A stretch of DNA of 64,000 bases from Dyella_A sp035685805 (GTDB lineage Bacteria; Pseudomonadota; Gammaproteobacteria; Xanthomonadales; Rhodanobacteraceae): the NCBI RefSeq assembly GCF_035685805.1, contig NZ_DASSAB010000015.1:1-64000 (forward strand). The letters run 5' to 3'. This document shows, one piece after another, positions 35,701 to 43,302 of this stretch. The notes under the pieces are model-generated. The model searched no databases. It saw only the letters and a program-made list of their open reading frames with translations, and had not been told where the DNA came from. Numbering within the stretch: the first letter of the stretch is position 1; each line of letters opens with the position of its first letter. The translations under genes were made by a program, and so were the position numbers.

Positions 35701-36213
35701 ATCAACAAGGAACTCGGCCTAAATTTCAACGAGAACCCCTGGCAGGGCAGCTTCATCGTCGAAGAGCTCACCGACATCGTCGAAGAAGCCGTCTACAAGG
35801 AGTTCGAATCAATCAGCGAGCGCGGCGGCGTGCTCGGCGCCATGGACACCATGTACCAGCGCGGCAAGATCCAGGAAGAGTCGATGTACTACGAGCACAA
35901 GAAGCATGATGGGTCGCTGCCGCTGATCGGGGTGAATACGTTTCTGCCGAAGGACCACGGCGGCGAGATCGCCACTGAGATCGAGCTCATCCGCTCGACG
36001 GAAGAAGAAAAGGGCGCGCAAATTGCCAACGTGAAGGGCTATGGTGAGGCGCGGAATGCGCTGGCGCCGGAGAGCCTGAAACGGTTGCAGCAGACGGCGC
36101 GGGAGCGTAGGAATGTGTTCGAGCAGTTGGTCGAGGCGGTGAAGTACAACTCGTTGGGGCAGATTAGCCACGCGTTGTATGAGGTGGGTGGGGAGTATCG
36201 GCGGAATATGTAG
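32731..36213 (+). CDS. icmF: Fused isobutyryl-CoA mutase IcmF (B12-binding / G-protein / mutase)
   Basis: This 1160-aa adenosylcobalamin enzyme interconverts isobutyryl- and n-butyryl-CoA; the family also acts on isovaleryl/pivalyl-CoA. Domain order is B12-binding (LFDGHDAAINIMRRI, ligand His37), then a MeaB/ArgK-type GTPase chaperone with Walker A GTGGAGKSS at 219-227 and NKYDKRG. The catalytic mutase barrel is C-terminal (YPYTGGVYPYRRSGEDPTRM, IHTSGRSLHAQEIQFNDIRT-like segment, NSLHTNAYDEAITTPTEES). It fits valine and leucine catabolism around it. The last ~60 codons use TTG/CGG/AAT-type codons unlike the rest of the gene, and related fragments occur at 48794-48874 and 51818-51874. Confidence 0.95.
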   Translation: MSSPAKHVPASDSQHAHTPHESTPLRFVTAASLFDGHDAAINIMRRIIQAQGAEVIHLGHNRSVEDVVRAALQEDADAIALSSYQGGHVEYFKYMVDMLKERGAGHIRVFGGGGGTITPEEIKELQAYGVERIYHPNDGMKLGLTEMIEDVMARAGKAASEHARGHAAGVPNVHIDNEISIGHMLSAIEEGGLSEADLSRLRKEWQLAGKQTPVLGLTGTGGAGKSSVVDELLLRFLQAFPEMRIAVLAVDPTRRRSGGALLGDRIRMNSLRSHRVYRRSMATRRQHAATSVVLHDCIDFLKSQPYDLVIVETAGIGQSDSEIVDLVDFPVYVMTSEYGAASQLEKIDMIDFAELVVLNKYDKRGAEDALRDVRKQWKRNRTAFALKDEEVPVYPTIASQFNDPGVTWMFSNLCRLMREKLSLEGAQWTPQLDTSLKEPRATVLIPGNRVRYLAEIAEQGRGINASIARQTEQASKAQHCYEALKELGDELLPKPLDLYASDALQAGEGADRSLLLLRQRYNAALGELSKESLELLRNWPALRDSVTAEVNEYQVRGKTIRVENYRESLSHQKIPKVSPPKTRSWGDQLLFLGKENLPGHYPYTGGVYPYRRSGEDPTRMFAGEGTPERTNRRFHYLSQGGAATRLSTAFDSVTLYGEDPAPRPDIYGKIGNSGVNIATLDDMKKLYSGFDLSAPTSSVSMTINGPAPIILAMFMNTAIDQNVEKYLKADAARWAEAEKKIAKLFEGRERPRYAGELPAGNDGLGLGLLGVTGNQLVDADTYAKIKAETLAAVRGTVQADILKEDQAQNTCIFSTEFALRMMGDIQQYFVDHKVRNFYSVSISGYHIAEAGANPISQLAFTLSNGFTIVEYYLARGMNIDDFAPNLSFFFSNGMDPEYTVIGRVARRIWARAMRERYGASARSQMMKYHIQTSGRSLHAQEIQFNDIRTTLQALYALFDNCNSLHTNAYDEAITTPTEESVRRAVAIQMIINKELGLNFNENPWQGSFIVEELTDIVEEAVYKEFESISERGGVLGAMDTMYQRGKIQEESMYYEHKKHDGSLPLIGVNTFLPKDHGGEIATEIELIRSTEEEKGAQIANVKGYGEARNALAPESLKRLQQTARERRNVFEQLVEAVKYNSLGQISHALYEVGGEYRRNM

Positions 36214-36224
36214 GACGCACGCCA

Positions 36225-37037
36225 TTGAAACTCGGAAATCCGACTAAAGGGCGGCTCGAACAGGGAACTATTTTTTCCTGTTGTGCGGTTGACGGCTATC
36301 CCCGCAGCATGGGCTGGGGCGTTGTGATTACGGCCAGATGTGATTTGGCCAACTTCAAGGCGCCGATATTGAATTATTTGCCGATTGTAAAGTTGGAAGA
36401 CTGGCTCACGAATGACGGGCTTGGGGTAATTCAGTCGCGCTGTATAGCGGAGGCAGACGCAGAAGTCGAAAAGCTACTGTTCGACCTCGGTGCTCCGAAA
36501 ACGGTCCTGCTCGGGACGCCCGTCGAGACAGCATTGGAGACGCTTGTCGCTCTTTTGGACGAGAAGAAGCAACGGCAATTCATAGCTCGTAAAGATAAGG
36601 TGGTCGGTAAGTGGCGGGAGGCGCACTCTGGAACTGCAGAATCTCTACGGACCACCTTTCCAAAAACATACTCTGGCGCTGTACGCGAATTGATGACGCA
36701 TCGCCTCAGTGGTTATTACTACCTCTGTCGCATGGAACCAGACGAGTCCGATTCTTGCTACGTGGTCCTGCTGCGTCAGATCGGTGCAATGCCTCATGAC
36801 TTAGCAGGTGCCCTTCCTGAAGGGATGCGAAAGGTCGACGCGGAAGCAAGGTCGCCGCGCTACGAGAGCTTCTTCCGATACTCCTCATCCGATGACGTCG
36901 CTATCCCTCTAGGTGTTATTCCCTCGCCTCACGTTGAACATCTCCTCCAGGCCTTTTCGTTGTTATTCGGAAGAATCGGGCTGCCCAATACCGACCCCGC
37001 CCATATAGACAGGTTCGCCAACCCGGAGGTCCAATGA
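36225..37037 (+). CDS. Unknown 270-aa protein, first gene of helicase cassette
   Basis: I do not recognise a characterised family. The N-terminus reads MKLGNPTKGRLEQGTIFSCC and includes MGWGVVITARCDLANFK. The pattern suggests a small barrel-like N-terminal domain, then charged helices (KKQRQFIARKDKVVGKWREA) and a C-terminal part with PHVEHLLQAFSLLFGRIGLP. The start is probably TTG at 36225, 11 bases after the icmF stop, with AGGA upstream. Its stop overlaps the helicase start (ATGA). Base composition and codon use are much less GC-rich than in icmF, which points to recent acquisition. It is probably a partner or adaptor of the helicase. Confidence 0.8.
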   Translation: MKLGNPTKGRLEQGTIFSCCAVDGYPRSMGWGVVITARCDLANFKAPILNYLPIVKLEDWLTNDGLGVIQSRCIAEADAEVEKLLFDLGAPKTVLLGTPVETALETLVALLDEKKQRQFIARKDKVVGKWREAHSGTAESLRTTFPKTYSGAVRELMTHRLSGYYYLCRMEPDESDSCYVVLLRQIGAMPHDLAGALPEGMRKVDAEARSPRYESFFRYSSSDDVAIPLGVIPSPHVEHLLQAFSLLFGRIGLPNTDPAHIDRFANPEVQ

Positions 37038-39364
37038 CCAAGTTCATCGCGTGGGACGATAAGGCAGTCGAAGAAATGGTCTCCGGCAGGTCGTTCCAAT
37101 CGACCGATTTCGGCTTCGGTAATGAGCTGGCGGCGTTTCTAAAGGGGCGTGTCGTTCCCGAACAAATTGGCCCTCTCCGCACCTACCAAGAGGCGGGCGG
37201 AGTGTTCGTAGTTTCTGCTGAATCCGAACGAAATTCCGCACGGTTTATTGTTCTGGATCTTGAGCAGTCGAAAATGTTTCTCGGCCTTAGCGATTCGGAT
37301 TCGTTGTTTGCCTTCCAGAAAATTATGCGTTTTGCTCGTAAGTGGTGGGCTGGCGGCCAGGGATTGACCTACGCGGAAAAGATCATTTCCGGAACGTCTA
37401 AGGCTGTGGTCTTTCCATTTCGATACCAACCTCAACCTTATCGCGCGGTAATAGAACGCGAGCCGTGGAAAGAAAGGCTTGGCAAAAGAGGCCTGTCCGG
37501 GCGCTTTCTTTTGGTATATAAGGCTGGTTATTCCGGTGGTGACTCAGCAGGTGAGGAGCCGGAGAACACCAATTTCAAGAAGGTGATCGAGAGCTATGAG
37601 AGTGTGCTCCAACAAGAAGCAGTCCGTTCTCGATCGGTAGAGCGCGAAAGTGAAGCCCAGCTACAAGTTACTGATCTTTCGCGCGGTCTACGGTCTGGGG
37701 TCGGCTCGTTGTTCAGGTCATTCAATGAGTGGATGCCGGCTCTAACGAAACAGCAGTCGGACTTTGTTCTCAGCCCATTGGCTGGACCACACCGGATTGA
37801 AGGTGCGGCCGGCACGGGCAAGACTCTAAGTCTCGTATTGAAGGCAGTAGCGGCACTGAGACAAGCGGAAGATGAAGGTGTTCAACGAAATATCGTATTT
37901 ATAACTCATAGTGACGCGACGAGAGCCTCGATTTCCGAGGTGTTGTCTGTCATTGATGCAGAGAAAGATTATCAAAATCGCATTCTTGGTTTAAGCCAGC
38001 AGTCCCTTACGGTTACCACATTGACACAGTTGTGCGCGGAAAAATTGCGCCATGCTATTAGTGAGTCAGAGTTCATAGACCGAGATGCAATGGAGTCAAA
38101 GGGGCTGCAGCGCTTGTATATTGCAGAGGCGATTGAAGAGGCGATAGATAAGGACTTACCCGCCCACTCGCGCTTCATGACGCCTGAATTTGTTGAGCTT
38201 ATGAAGACGGAGTCGAGCTGGAATCTGTCGCAGATTTTTCAACACGAAATCAGCGTGCTTATAAAGGGGCGGGCCGCAGAAAGGTTTGAGATTTACCGCG
38301 ACGCTAGGTGTATTCGTTATGGGCTTCCTGCGCAAACATCGGCCGACAAGGCCTTCGCGTTCGCTGTGTTTAAACGCTACAGGGACAAGCTTGCTATTGG
38401 TGGGCAGTTTGATACAGACGACGTCGTATTAACTGCTATTGGTCAGTTGGATACACCGATATGGAAGAGGCGGAGGAGTAAGGAGGGCTTCGATGCCATT
38501 TTTATTGACGAGACTCATTTGTTCAATATCAATGAGCTGCATTTGTTTCACTATTTCACCCGCGGCGATAGCCAATTCCCAATAATCTACTCGATCGACA
38601 AATCCCAAGCCGTAGGTGATCCCGGCTGGACCACCCAGGAAATGGAGAATGCGGTAGCTAATCCGGCGGCGATCGCGAATATGGATGCAAGCCCGGGGGA
38701 AGGCGAAAGCGTCAAGGTGGGTACCATATTCCGCTCATCTCCCGAAATCGTCGATCTCGCGTTTTGCGTCGTCTCTTCGGGTGCAACTCTGTTTACTAAC
38801 TTTGAAAACCCGATGGTGAACGCAAGCTCGGCATTTACTACTGCTGAGGAGAGCTTGGCGCAACCGCCTATGTACTCGGAGGCCCCAAACGAGGAGGCTC
38901 TAATTGAGCTGGCGTTCCAGAGGGCCGACGCGTTACAGGCGGAGCTCAGCATACGGCGAGCCGATGTGCTTATCTGCACGCTTGACGACGCCTTGCTAGG
39001 TCGGCTGTCTGAATATGCTAGCGGATTGAAGCGTCCGGTAAAGATTCTGGCGAGGCGCGGCGACGTACAGGCCATCGACCAAGCTGTAGCCGGGGGTATG
39101 TACGTCGTCGGGCACGCGGATTACGTTGGCGGACTTGAGTTTGGCGCTGTGGTTTTAGTTGGAGTTGACGACGGTAGAGTTCCTCCGGTTCAGGGCGCAG
39201 AGGCTGACGCTGCCCGCCACTTCTTGAACTATTCGGCCCACAATCGCCTGTATGTGGCCATCACGAGGGCGAAGTACAGGGTTGAAATTCTGGGTGAAGC
39301 GGCCAGAGGTGTCAGTAAGATATTGGAGCCCGCTATAGCCAACGGACTTCTAAAGCAGCGCTAG
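37034..39364 (+). CDS. UvrD/Rep-like SF1 helicase with novel N-terminal domain
   Basis: This is a 776-aa protein. Residues 1-230 form an unrecognised domain. From 237 a superfamily-1 helicase core follows: Q motif LTKQQ (237-241), Walker A GAAGTGKT (257-264), Walker B FDAIFIDETH (486-495), motif III-like PIIYSIDKSQAVGDPG, motif IV-like VGTIFRSSPEIVDLA, motif V VGGLEFGAVVLVGVDD and motif VI RLYVAITRAKYRVEIL. No fused nuclease is visible. It should be a DNA or RNA translocase. It is coupled by ATGA overlap to the unknown gene upstream and followed 71 bases later by a HEPN-type gene. Low GC marks it as foreign. A defence role is inferred from context. Confidence 0.9.
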   Translation: MTKFIAWDDKAVEEMVSGRSFQSTDFGFGNELAAFLKGRVVPEQIGPLRTYQEAGGVFVVSAESERNSARFIVLDLEQSKMFLGLSDSDSLFAFQKIMRFARKWWAGGQGLTYAEKIISGTSKAVVFPFRYQPQPYRAVIEREPWKERLGKRGLSGRFLLVYKAGYSGGDSAGEEPENTNFKKVIESYESVLQQEAVRSRSVERESEAQLQVTDLSRGLRSGVGSLFRSFNEWMPALTKQQSDFVLSPLAGPHRIEGAAGTGKTLSLVLKAVAALRQAEDEGVQRNIVFITHSDATRASISEVLSVIDAEKDYQNRILGLSQQSLTVTTLTQLCAEKLRHAISESEFIDRDAMESKGLQRLYIAEAIEEAIDKDLPAHSRFMTPEFVELMKTESSWNLSQIFQHEISVLIKGRAAERFEIYRDARCIRYGLPAQTSADKAFAFAVFKRYRDKLAIGGQFDTDDVVLTAIGQLDTPIWKRRRSKEGFDAIFIDETHLFNINELHLFHYFTRGDSQFPIIYSIDKSQAVGDPGWTTQEMENAVANPAAIANMDASPGEGESVKVGTIFRSSPEIVDLAFCVVSSGATLFTNFENPMVNASSAFTTAEESLAQPPMYSEAPNEEALIELAFQRADALQAELSIRRADVLICTLDDALLGRLSEYASGLKRPVKILARRGDVQAIDQAVAGGMYVVGHADYVGGLEFGAVVLVGVDDGRVPPVQGAEADAARHFLNYSAHNRLYVAITRAKYRVEILGEAARGVSKILEPAIANGLLKQR

Positions 39365-39435
39365 CATAGTGGCAGCTTAACCGGCCGGCGTCGGAAAGGT
39401 CAGGTCATTTCCCGGCTGAAGGAGGGTGGTTTGAT

Positions 39436-39931
39436 ATGGACTTGATCGAAACTGAGCTCGAGGTTGAGGTAACAGAAGAGCGTTATTTTTCAGCTCACCA
39501 TCTACTATTGCGTGCAGCTAGTGCGTCCGTCATGGAGGCACAAAGGGCCGTTGTTAGAGGGCGGGAGTTCCACGTTCTAACCGCAATGGTGATGAGCGCT
39601 CTCGCAGTTGAGGCCCTTTGTAACGCAATCGGTTATCGGGTTTTGCCTGGCTGGAAGGATTTTGAGCAGATTTGCAGCGTGGGCAAAAATAAGGCTAATC
39701 TGCACTGCGCTTGGTATTGATTACGATAAGGGTGAGGCGCCTTGGCAGCAGCTACAAACTCTACTGACCTTCAGGAATGCGATTGCTCATGGCAAACCAG
39801 AGAAAATAGTGGCAAAGCAAAGGTTGAGAAAAAGCGCCTATGAAAAGTTGGTGGTTAACCGGGTTAAGGAGCCGCTGTCGAAGTTCGAGCGAGTTCTGAC
39901 CGTTGAGAACGCAAGGGCCTCCTTGGCCTGA
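39436..39931 (+). pseudogene. HEPN-type (RNxxAH) protein, frameshifted
   Basis: Two overlapping frames make one family-like protein of about 164 aa. The first (from MDLIETELEVEVTEERYFSA to WKDFEQI) runs into a stop at 39720. The second continues WAKIRLICTALGIDYDKGEA, then LLTFRNAIAHGKPEK. Dropping one T from the run 39671-39673 joins them (EQI-AAWAKI). RNAIAH fits the R-x4-6-H catalytic motif of HEPN ribonucleases, known in toxins and abortive-infection genes. AAGGAGGG precedes the ATG. It may be the effector of the helicase cassette, inactivated by the shift unless the base is a sequencing error. Confidence 0.75.
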
Positions 39932-39934
39932 GTC

Positions 39935-39958
39935 AAAACCCGGGTCAGAGTGCACTTT
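39935..39958 (+). repeat. Dispersed repeat copy (GGGTCAGAGTGCACTTT type)
   Basis: AAAACCCGGGTCAGAGTGCACTTT overlaps the end of the Mrr-type gene. It is the best copy of a motif found at least six more times up to 51.9 kb (see 41787, 42051, 42169, 46421, 47851 and 51872). Confidence 0.75.
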
Positions 39959-40766
39959 CAGCTAGCTGGCGGGTGCCGCGGCAGCTCGGGTAAGACGTGC
40001 AGCCCCAGAATCGTTCGTTGGTTCGGCGGTTGGCACGTAGCTGCATCTCCTTTCCGCACTTCGGGCAAGGCGGATTTTTCTCGGGCGCGGCGGGCGCGCT
40101 CGCCTGATGCACCGGGTTGGCGGGAGCGGTCTGCACACTGCGGACCATCTCGAGCAGGGTGTCGCCTGTGATCAGTTCAATAGGCTTTCCTGCGGCGAAG
40201 CGCTGCGCGTCGGCGGTGTAGGTACCCACCGCGATGATCTTTACCTCCGAAGCCTGATGGTGGGCGAGCAGCCCGAACATTTCGCGGACGACCTTGACGT
40301 CCACGCGCTGGGTTTTCCAGCGCTTGCACTGCACGATCGTCAGCTTGCCATCCTTGCGGAGCACCAGGTCGATGCCACCGTCCGCACCTCCCTGTCCGGT
40401 TTCCTCCACGGCATAGCCCCGTCGCCGGAATGCCTCGCCCACCAGCAGCTCGATCTGGCGCCAGCTCAGCGCGCGCAGGCTGTCCAGGCCGTTCTGCGTT
40501 TCGAGCAGGCGCCGGCGGCCTTTCCGGCCGATGTAAGAGACCAGGGCTGCGAGCCAGCAAAGGCCGAGTACGAGCCACGCAAACGGTGCGAAGGCATCGC
40601 TGGAAAATTGTCTGGCCAAGCCGGCGATGTAGATGTTCTGGCTGGAACCGAATAGCCAGCCGATGCCATAGCGGACGCCCACGAACCCAATGATCCCGAG
40701 TGCCAGGGGCACTGGCCAGCGCATTGATGCGAGGAGCTCAAAGCCACCTTCCTTGCGTTTTGCCAT
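39945..40766 (-). CDS. Membrane-anchored Mrr-type restriction endonuclease with C4 zinc finger
   Basis: This 273-aa protein has two N-terminal transmembrane helices (around residues 15-35 and 58-80) and then an Mrr_cat endonuclease domain. The PD-(D/E)xK-type residues are in GGADGGIDLVL and TIVQCKRWK, with MFGLLAHHQASEVKIIAVGTY following. A C-terminal topoisomerase-type zinc ribbon is also present (CPKCGKEM and CTSYPSCRG). Such proteins cut foreign or modified DNA, and the membrane anchor suggests action at DNA entry. It is convergent with the HEPN gene, and the repeat motif at 39935-39958 lies in the gap. Confidence 0.88.
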   Translation of the reverse strand: MAKRKEGGFELLASMRWPVPLALGIIGFVGVRYGIGWLFGSSQNIYIAGLARQFSSDAFAPFAWLVLGLCWLAALVSYIGRKGRRRLLETQNGLDSLRALSWRQIELLVGEAFRRRGYAVEETGQGGADGGIDLVLRKDGKLTIVQCKRWKTQRVDVKVVREMFGLLAHHQASEVKIIAVGTYTADAQRFAAGKPIELITGDTLLEMVRSVQTAPANPVHQASAPAAPEKNPPCPKCGKEMQLRANRRTNERFWGCTSYPSCRGTRQLAESAL

Positions 40767-40811
40767 GCCACTTTTCCCTTAAACGTGTTAGTACGGCCGG
40801 GTTCCGACGTG

Positions 40812-41747
40812 CTAGGCCCTGGTGCTGAAAACCTCGTAGCGCATGGCGAGACGGTCGCGGTCGGGGCGGTCCTGCGCTCTCGGAGGCAAGCGGATGATTT
40901 GCTTATCGAGCTGCTTTATCGCCTCAAGCATCGGTCCGTCCTTTTGATCCAACAGCCGTGCGGACACGTGGATTTTAAAGTCGGGGTCTATGCCGATTAG
41001 ATGTGCATCGAAGGCGGCGTGGTGGATCTTCGACAATGGGATGCCGTTGGGAACTACTGGCTGGCCAAGAACCTCGTGCTTGTCGGAGACGATGTGCGCC
41101 GCATCGAGCAGTAGTGGTTCGGGCAAGCCGGACAGCGCGCATCGGCTGTCATATGCCGTTATCACTGCCTGACGGAAGGATGCCTGGTGTAGCCGTTGCT
41201 GCACTGTTCGGAGTGCGTAGCGGCGGGCGGGCTCCGTGTCGGGAAAGCGTGACTCGTCATAGGCGCTCGGATCACCAAAGCCAATGGACGCCTTGAGTGT
41301 TTCTCGATTCCAGCCGCCTACATAGCTGGGCACGATCGCCGTGAACCGGCCGGGCGCAATGCCGATGAAATAGATGATAGGAACACGGTTCTCGAATGCC
41401 TCGCGCAGCCATCTGTTGTCCGCTGCCTCGGGATCCGTGCCCATGAAGGCGTAGTCAACGAAGTCTTTGCTCTCGTAAAGCTGACTGTGCACGTGTCGCT
41501 GGTCGTCGTACCAAACCTTCGCTCCTGGTCGGGGGAATACCGTCCGGATCGACAACAAGTAGCGCATCTGCCGCGGTTTGAAGATGCCGCGCTGAGGGTT
41601 CACAAGGGGGATTCGCGCCCCATCGAAAATGAAACCCTGAGCCAGTTCGTCAGAGGTGAGATGGTCGCGGGTGGCGCTCAACAGACGAACGTGCTGGAAC
41701 GCAGCTTCCCTCATGCGCCCGTCGAGAAGTTCATCGCTGCTGCTCAT
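40812..41747 (-). CDS. HNH endonuclease (HNH_2 type)
   Basis: This 311-aa protein has an N-terminal domain with KVWYDDQRHVHSQLYESKDF and GIAPGRFTAIVPSYV, resembling target-recognition domains of putative restriction enzymes. The C-terminal HNH nuclease contains CALSGLPEPLLLDAAHIVSD and PNGIPLSKIHHAAFDAHLIG. It most likely cleaves incoming DNA alone or as a type IV-like enzyme. The ATG at 41747 (MSSSDELLDGRMREAAFQ) is preferred over an upstream in-frame start that crosses a repeat copy. It lies directly beside the Mrr-type gene on the same strand. Confidence 0.85.
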   Translation of the reverse strand: MSSSDELLDGRMREAAFQHVRLLSATRDHLTSDELAQGFIFDGARIPLVNPQRGIFKPRQMRYLLSIRTVFPRPGAKVWYDDQRHVHSQLYESKDFVDYAFMGTDPEAADNRWLREAFENRVPIIYFIGIAPGRFTAIVPSYVGGWNRETLKASIGFGDPSAYDESRFPDTEPARRYALRTVQQRLHQASFRQAVITAYDSRCALSGLPEPLLLDAAHIVSDKHEVLGQPVVPNGIPLSKIHHAAFDAHLIGIDPDFKIHVSARLLDQKDGPMLEAIKQLDKQIIRLPPRAQDRPDRDRLAMRYEVFSTRA

Positions 41748-41786
41748 GCCTGGCGCCCTGCCTGTCGTGCATCGCCAGGTTAGGGC

Positions 41787-41811
41787 AAAACCCAGGTTAG
41801 AGCGCACTTTC
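41787..41811 (+). repeat. Dispersed repeat copy
   Basis: AAAACCCAGGTTAGAGCGCACTTTC is a diverged copy of the GGGTCAGAGTGCACTTT motif, lying between the HNH gene and the broken transposase. Confidence 0.6.
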
Positions 41812-41892
41812 CTGACAAGGCGGCGCCCGGTTGTCCGACAGCCTTGGCGGGGGGGATGGTCAAAGCAGGGCGCTTTCGGCAAGGAGGCGCTC

Positions 41893-42084
41893 ATGCCACG
41901 GCAGCCACGGCTGGATATCCCGGGTATTTTCCAGCACGTCGTGCAGCGGGGGAACGACAGGCAGCCGTGTTTCTTCCGTGAGGAGGACTATCTCAGATAC
42001 CTGCAAGAGCTGACGGAGCTTGTTCTGCGTCGGCAGTGCGCGGTGCATGAAAAACTGGGGTCAGGTTCGTCTTTCCGCTCGTAA
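41893..42084 (+). pseudogene. REP-associated (RAYT, IS200-like) transposase remnant
   Basis: The 5' end of a Y1-type transposase gene is intact (MPRQPRLDIPGIFQHVVQRG, then NDRQPCFFREEDYLRYLQEL and CAVHE). The family normally continues with a HxH motif and catalytic Tyr over about 150-250 aa. Here the homology stops at 42050, exactly where a copy of the dispersed repeat begins (AAAACTGGGGTCAGGTTCG). A stop follows at 42084. The gene is therefore truncated at a repeat copy, linking the repeat family to RAYT activity. Confidence 0.8.
42051..42075 (+). repeat. Dispersed repeat copy at the RAYT truncation point
   Basis: AAAACTGGGGTCAGGTTCG followed by TCTTTC replaces the rest of the transposase gene. 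Confidence 0.6.
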
Positions 42085-42168
42085 AAGCCGGAGCTTCTTT
42101 TCGGTCATGGCTTGCCGCCCAGCTGAGCTCGCACGCGGGGCACATCTTCTGAGGAAACAAAAGGTGGG

Positions 42169-42202
42169 GTCAGAGTCGACATTTCGAGAAAGTGCACTCT
42201 GA
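42169..42202. repeat. Paired inverted copies of the dispersed repeat
   Basis: GTCAGAGTCGACATTTC and GAGAAAGTGCACTCTGA form an imperfect inverted repeat, i.e. two facing copies of the motif. It lies just upstream of the IS110 left region. Confidence 0.65.
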
Positions 42203-42285
42203 AAACTCATGTCGCCGCCTCCTGAGCTCGGCGGTACGTTGGAACTACCACGGTTTCAACGTTCGCCCAGCGACAGGAGGCAGCC

Positions 42286-43302
42286 ATGTCACTTTACGCA
42301 GCCATCGATCTGCATTCCAGCAACAGCGTGTTGGCCGTTATGGACGGCCAAGGCCAGCCGCTGCTGCAGTGTCGACTCCCTAACGACCTTCCGCGTCTGC
42401 TGGCTGATCTGGCGCCGTTTCGTGACGAGCTGGTCGGCGTGGCGGTGGAATCCACCTACAACTGGTACTGGCTGGTCGATGGCCTGATGGATCATGGCTA
42501 CGCCGTGCGTCTGGTCAACACCACGGCGGTTCCGCAGTACGACGGCCTCAAGCACGGCGACGATCATTCCGATGCCCTTCACCCGGCGCAGCTGATGCGG
42601 CTGGGCCTGCTGCCGGAAGGCTACATCTACCCGCGCGAGCAACGCGCCACCCGTGACCTGTTGCGCCGCCGCTTTGCCTTGGTCCGGCAGGCCGTGCGGC
42701 TGATGCTCTCGATCCAGTCCAGTTTCAGTCGTACCACCGGCAAGCAACTGTCGAGCCATGCGCTGCGGCAGCTGACGCCGACGCAGTTGGTCGAGCTGTT
42801 CCCGGATCTGGCCACGCGCTACGGCGTGCTGATCCAGTTCAAGCTGTGGCTCACGCTGCAGGATCAGATCTCGGCGCTGGAGCAGTGGATTGGCAAGGAC
42901 ATCGCGCAGCCGGATCTGCTGGCGCGGCTGCGCAGCGTACCGGGCATCGGGCCGATCCTGGGCATGACGATCCTGCTGGAAAGCGGCGACATCGGACGAT
43001 TCGCCTCGGTGGGCGACTACGCCTCGTACTGCCGGATGGTCGAGAGCGTGCGGCTGTCCAACGGCAAGCGGAAGGGCCACGGCAACCGCAAGTGCGGCAA
43101 CCGCTATCTGTGCTGGGCATACGTCGAGGCGGCCAACCACGCCATCCGCTTCGATCCGTTGATCCGACGCTGGTACGACCGCAAGCGCGCCCGCAAGCAC
43201 CGCGTGGTCGCGATCAAGGCGGTGGCGCACAAGCTGGCACGCGCCTGTTACCACATGCTGCGCGAGGGCACGCCGTTCGATCCAACGCGCGCCTTCGGTT
43301 GA
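42286..43302 (+). mobile_element. IS110 family transposase gene
   Basis: This 338-aa transposase has the RuvC-like DEDD N-terminal domain (Asp8 in AAIDLHSS, Glu55 in AVESTYN, Asp92/93 and Asp96 in HGDDHSDALH). The C-terminal Tnp20 domain has the helix-hairpin-helix VPGIGPILGMTILLESGDIG and the DYASYCRMVESVRLSNGKRK serine region. The gene is full length, with AGGAGG before the ATG, and looks intact. IS110 elements use a bridge RNA encoded in a noncoding end to choose target and donor. The element boundaries were not resolved, because such elements lack conspicuous terminal inverted repeats. Confidence 0.93.
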
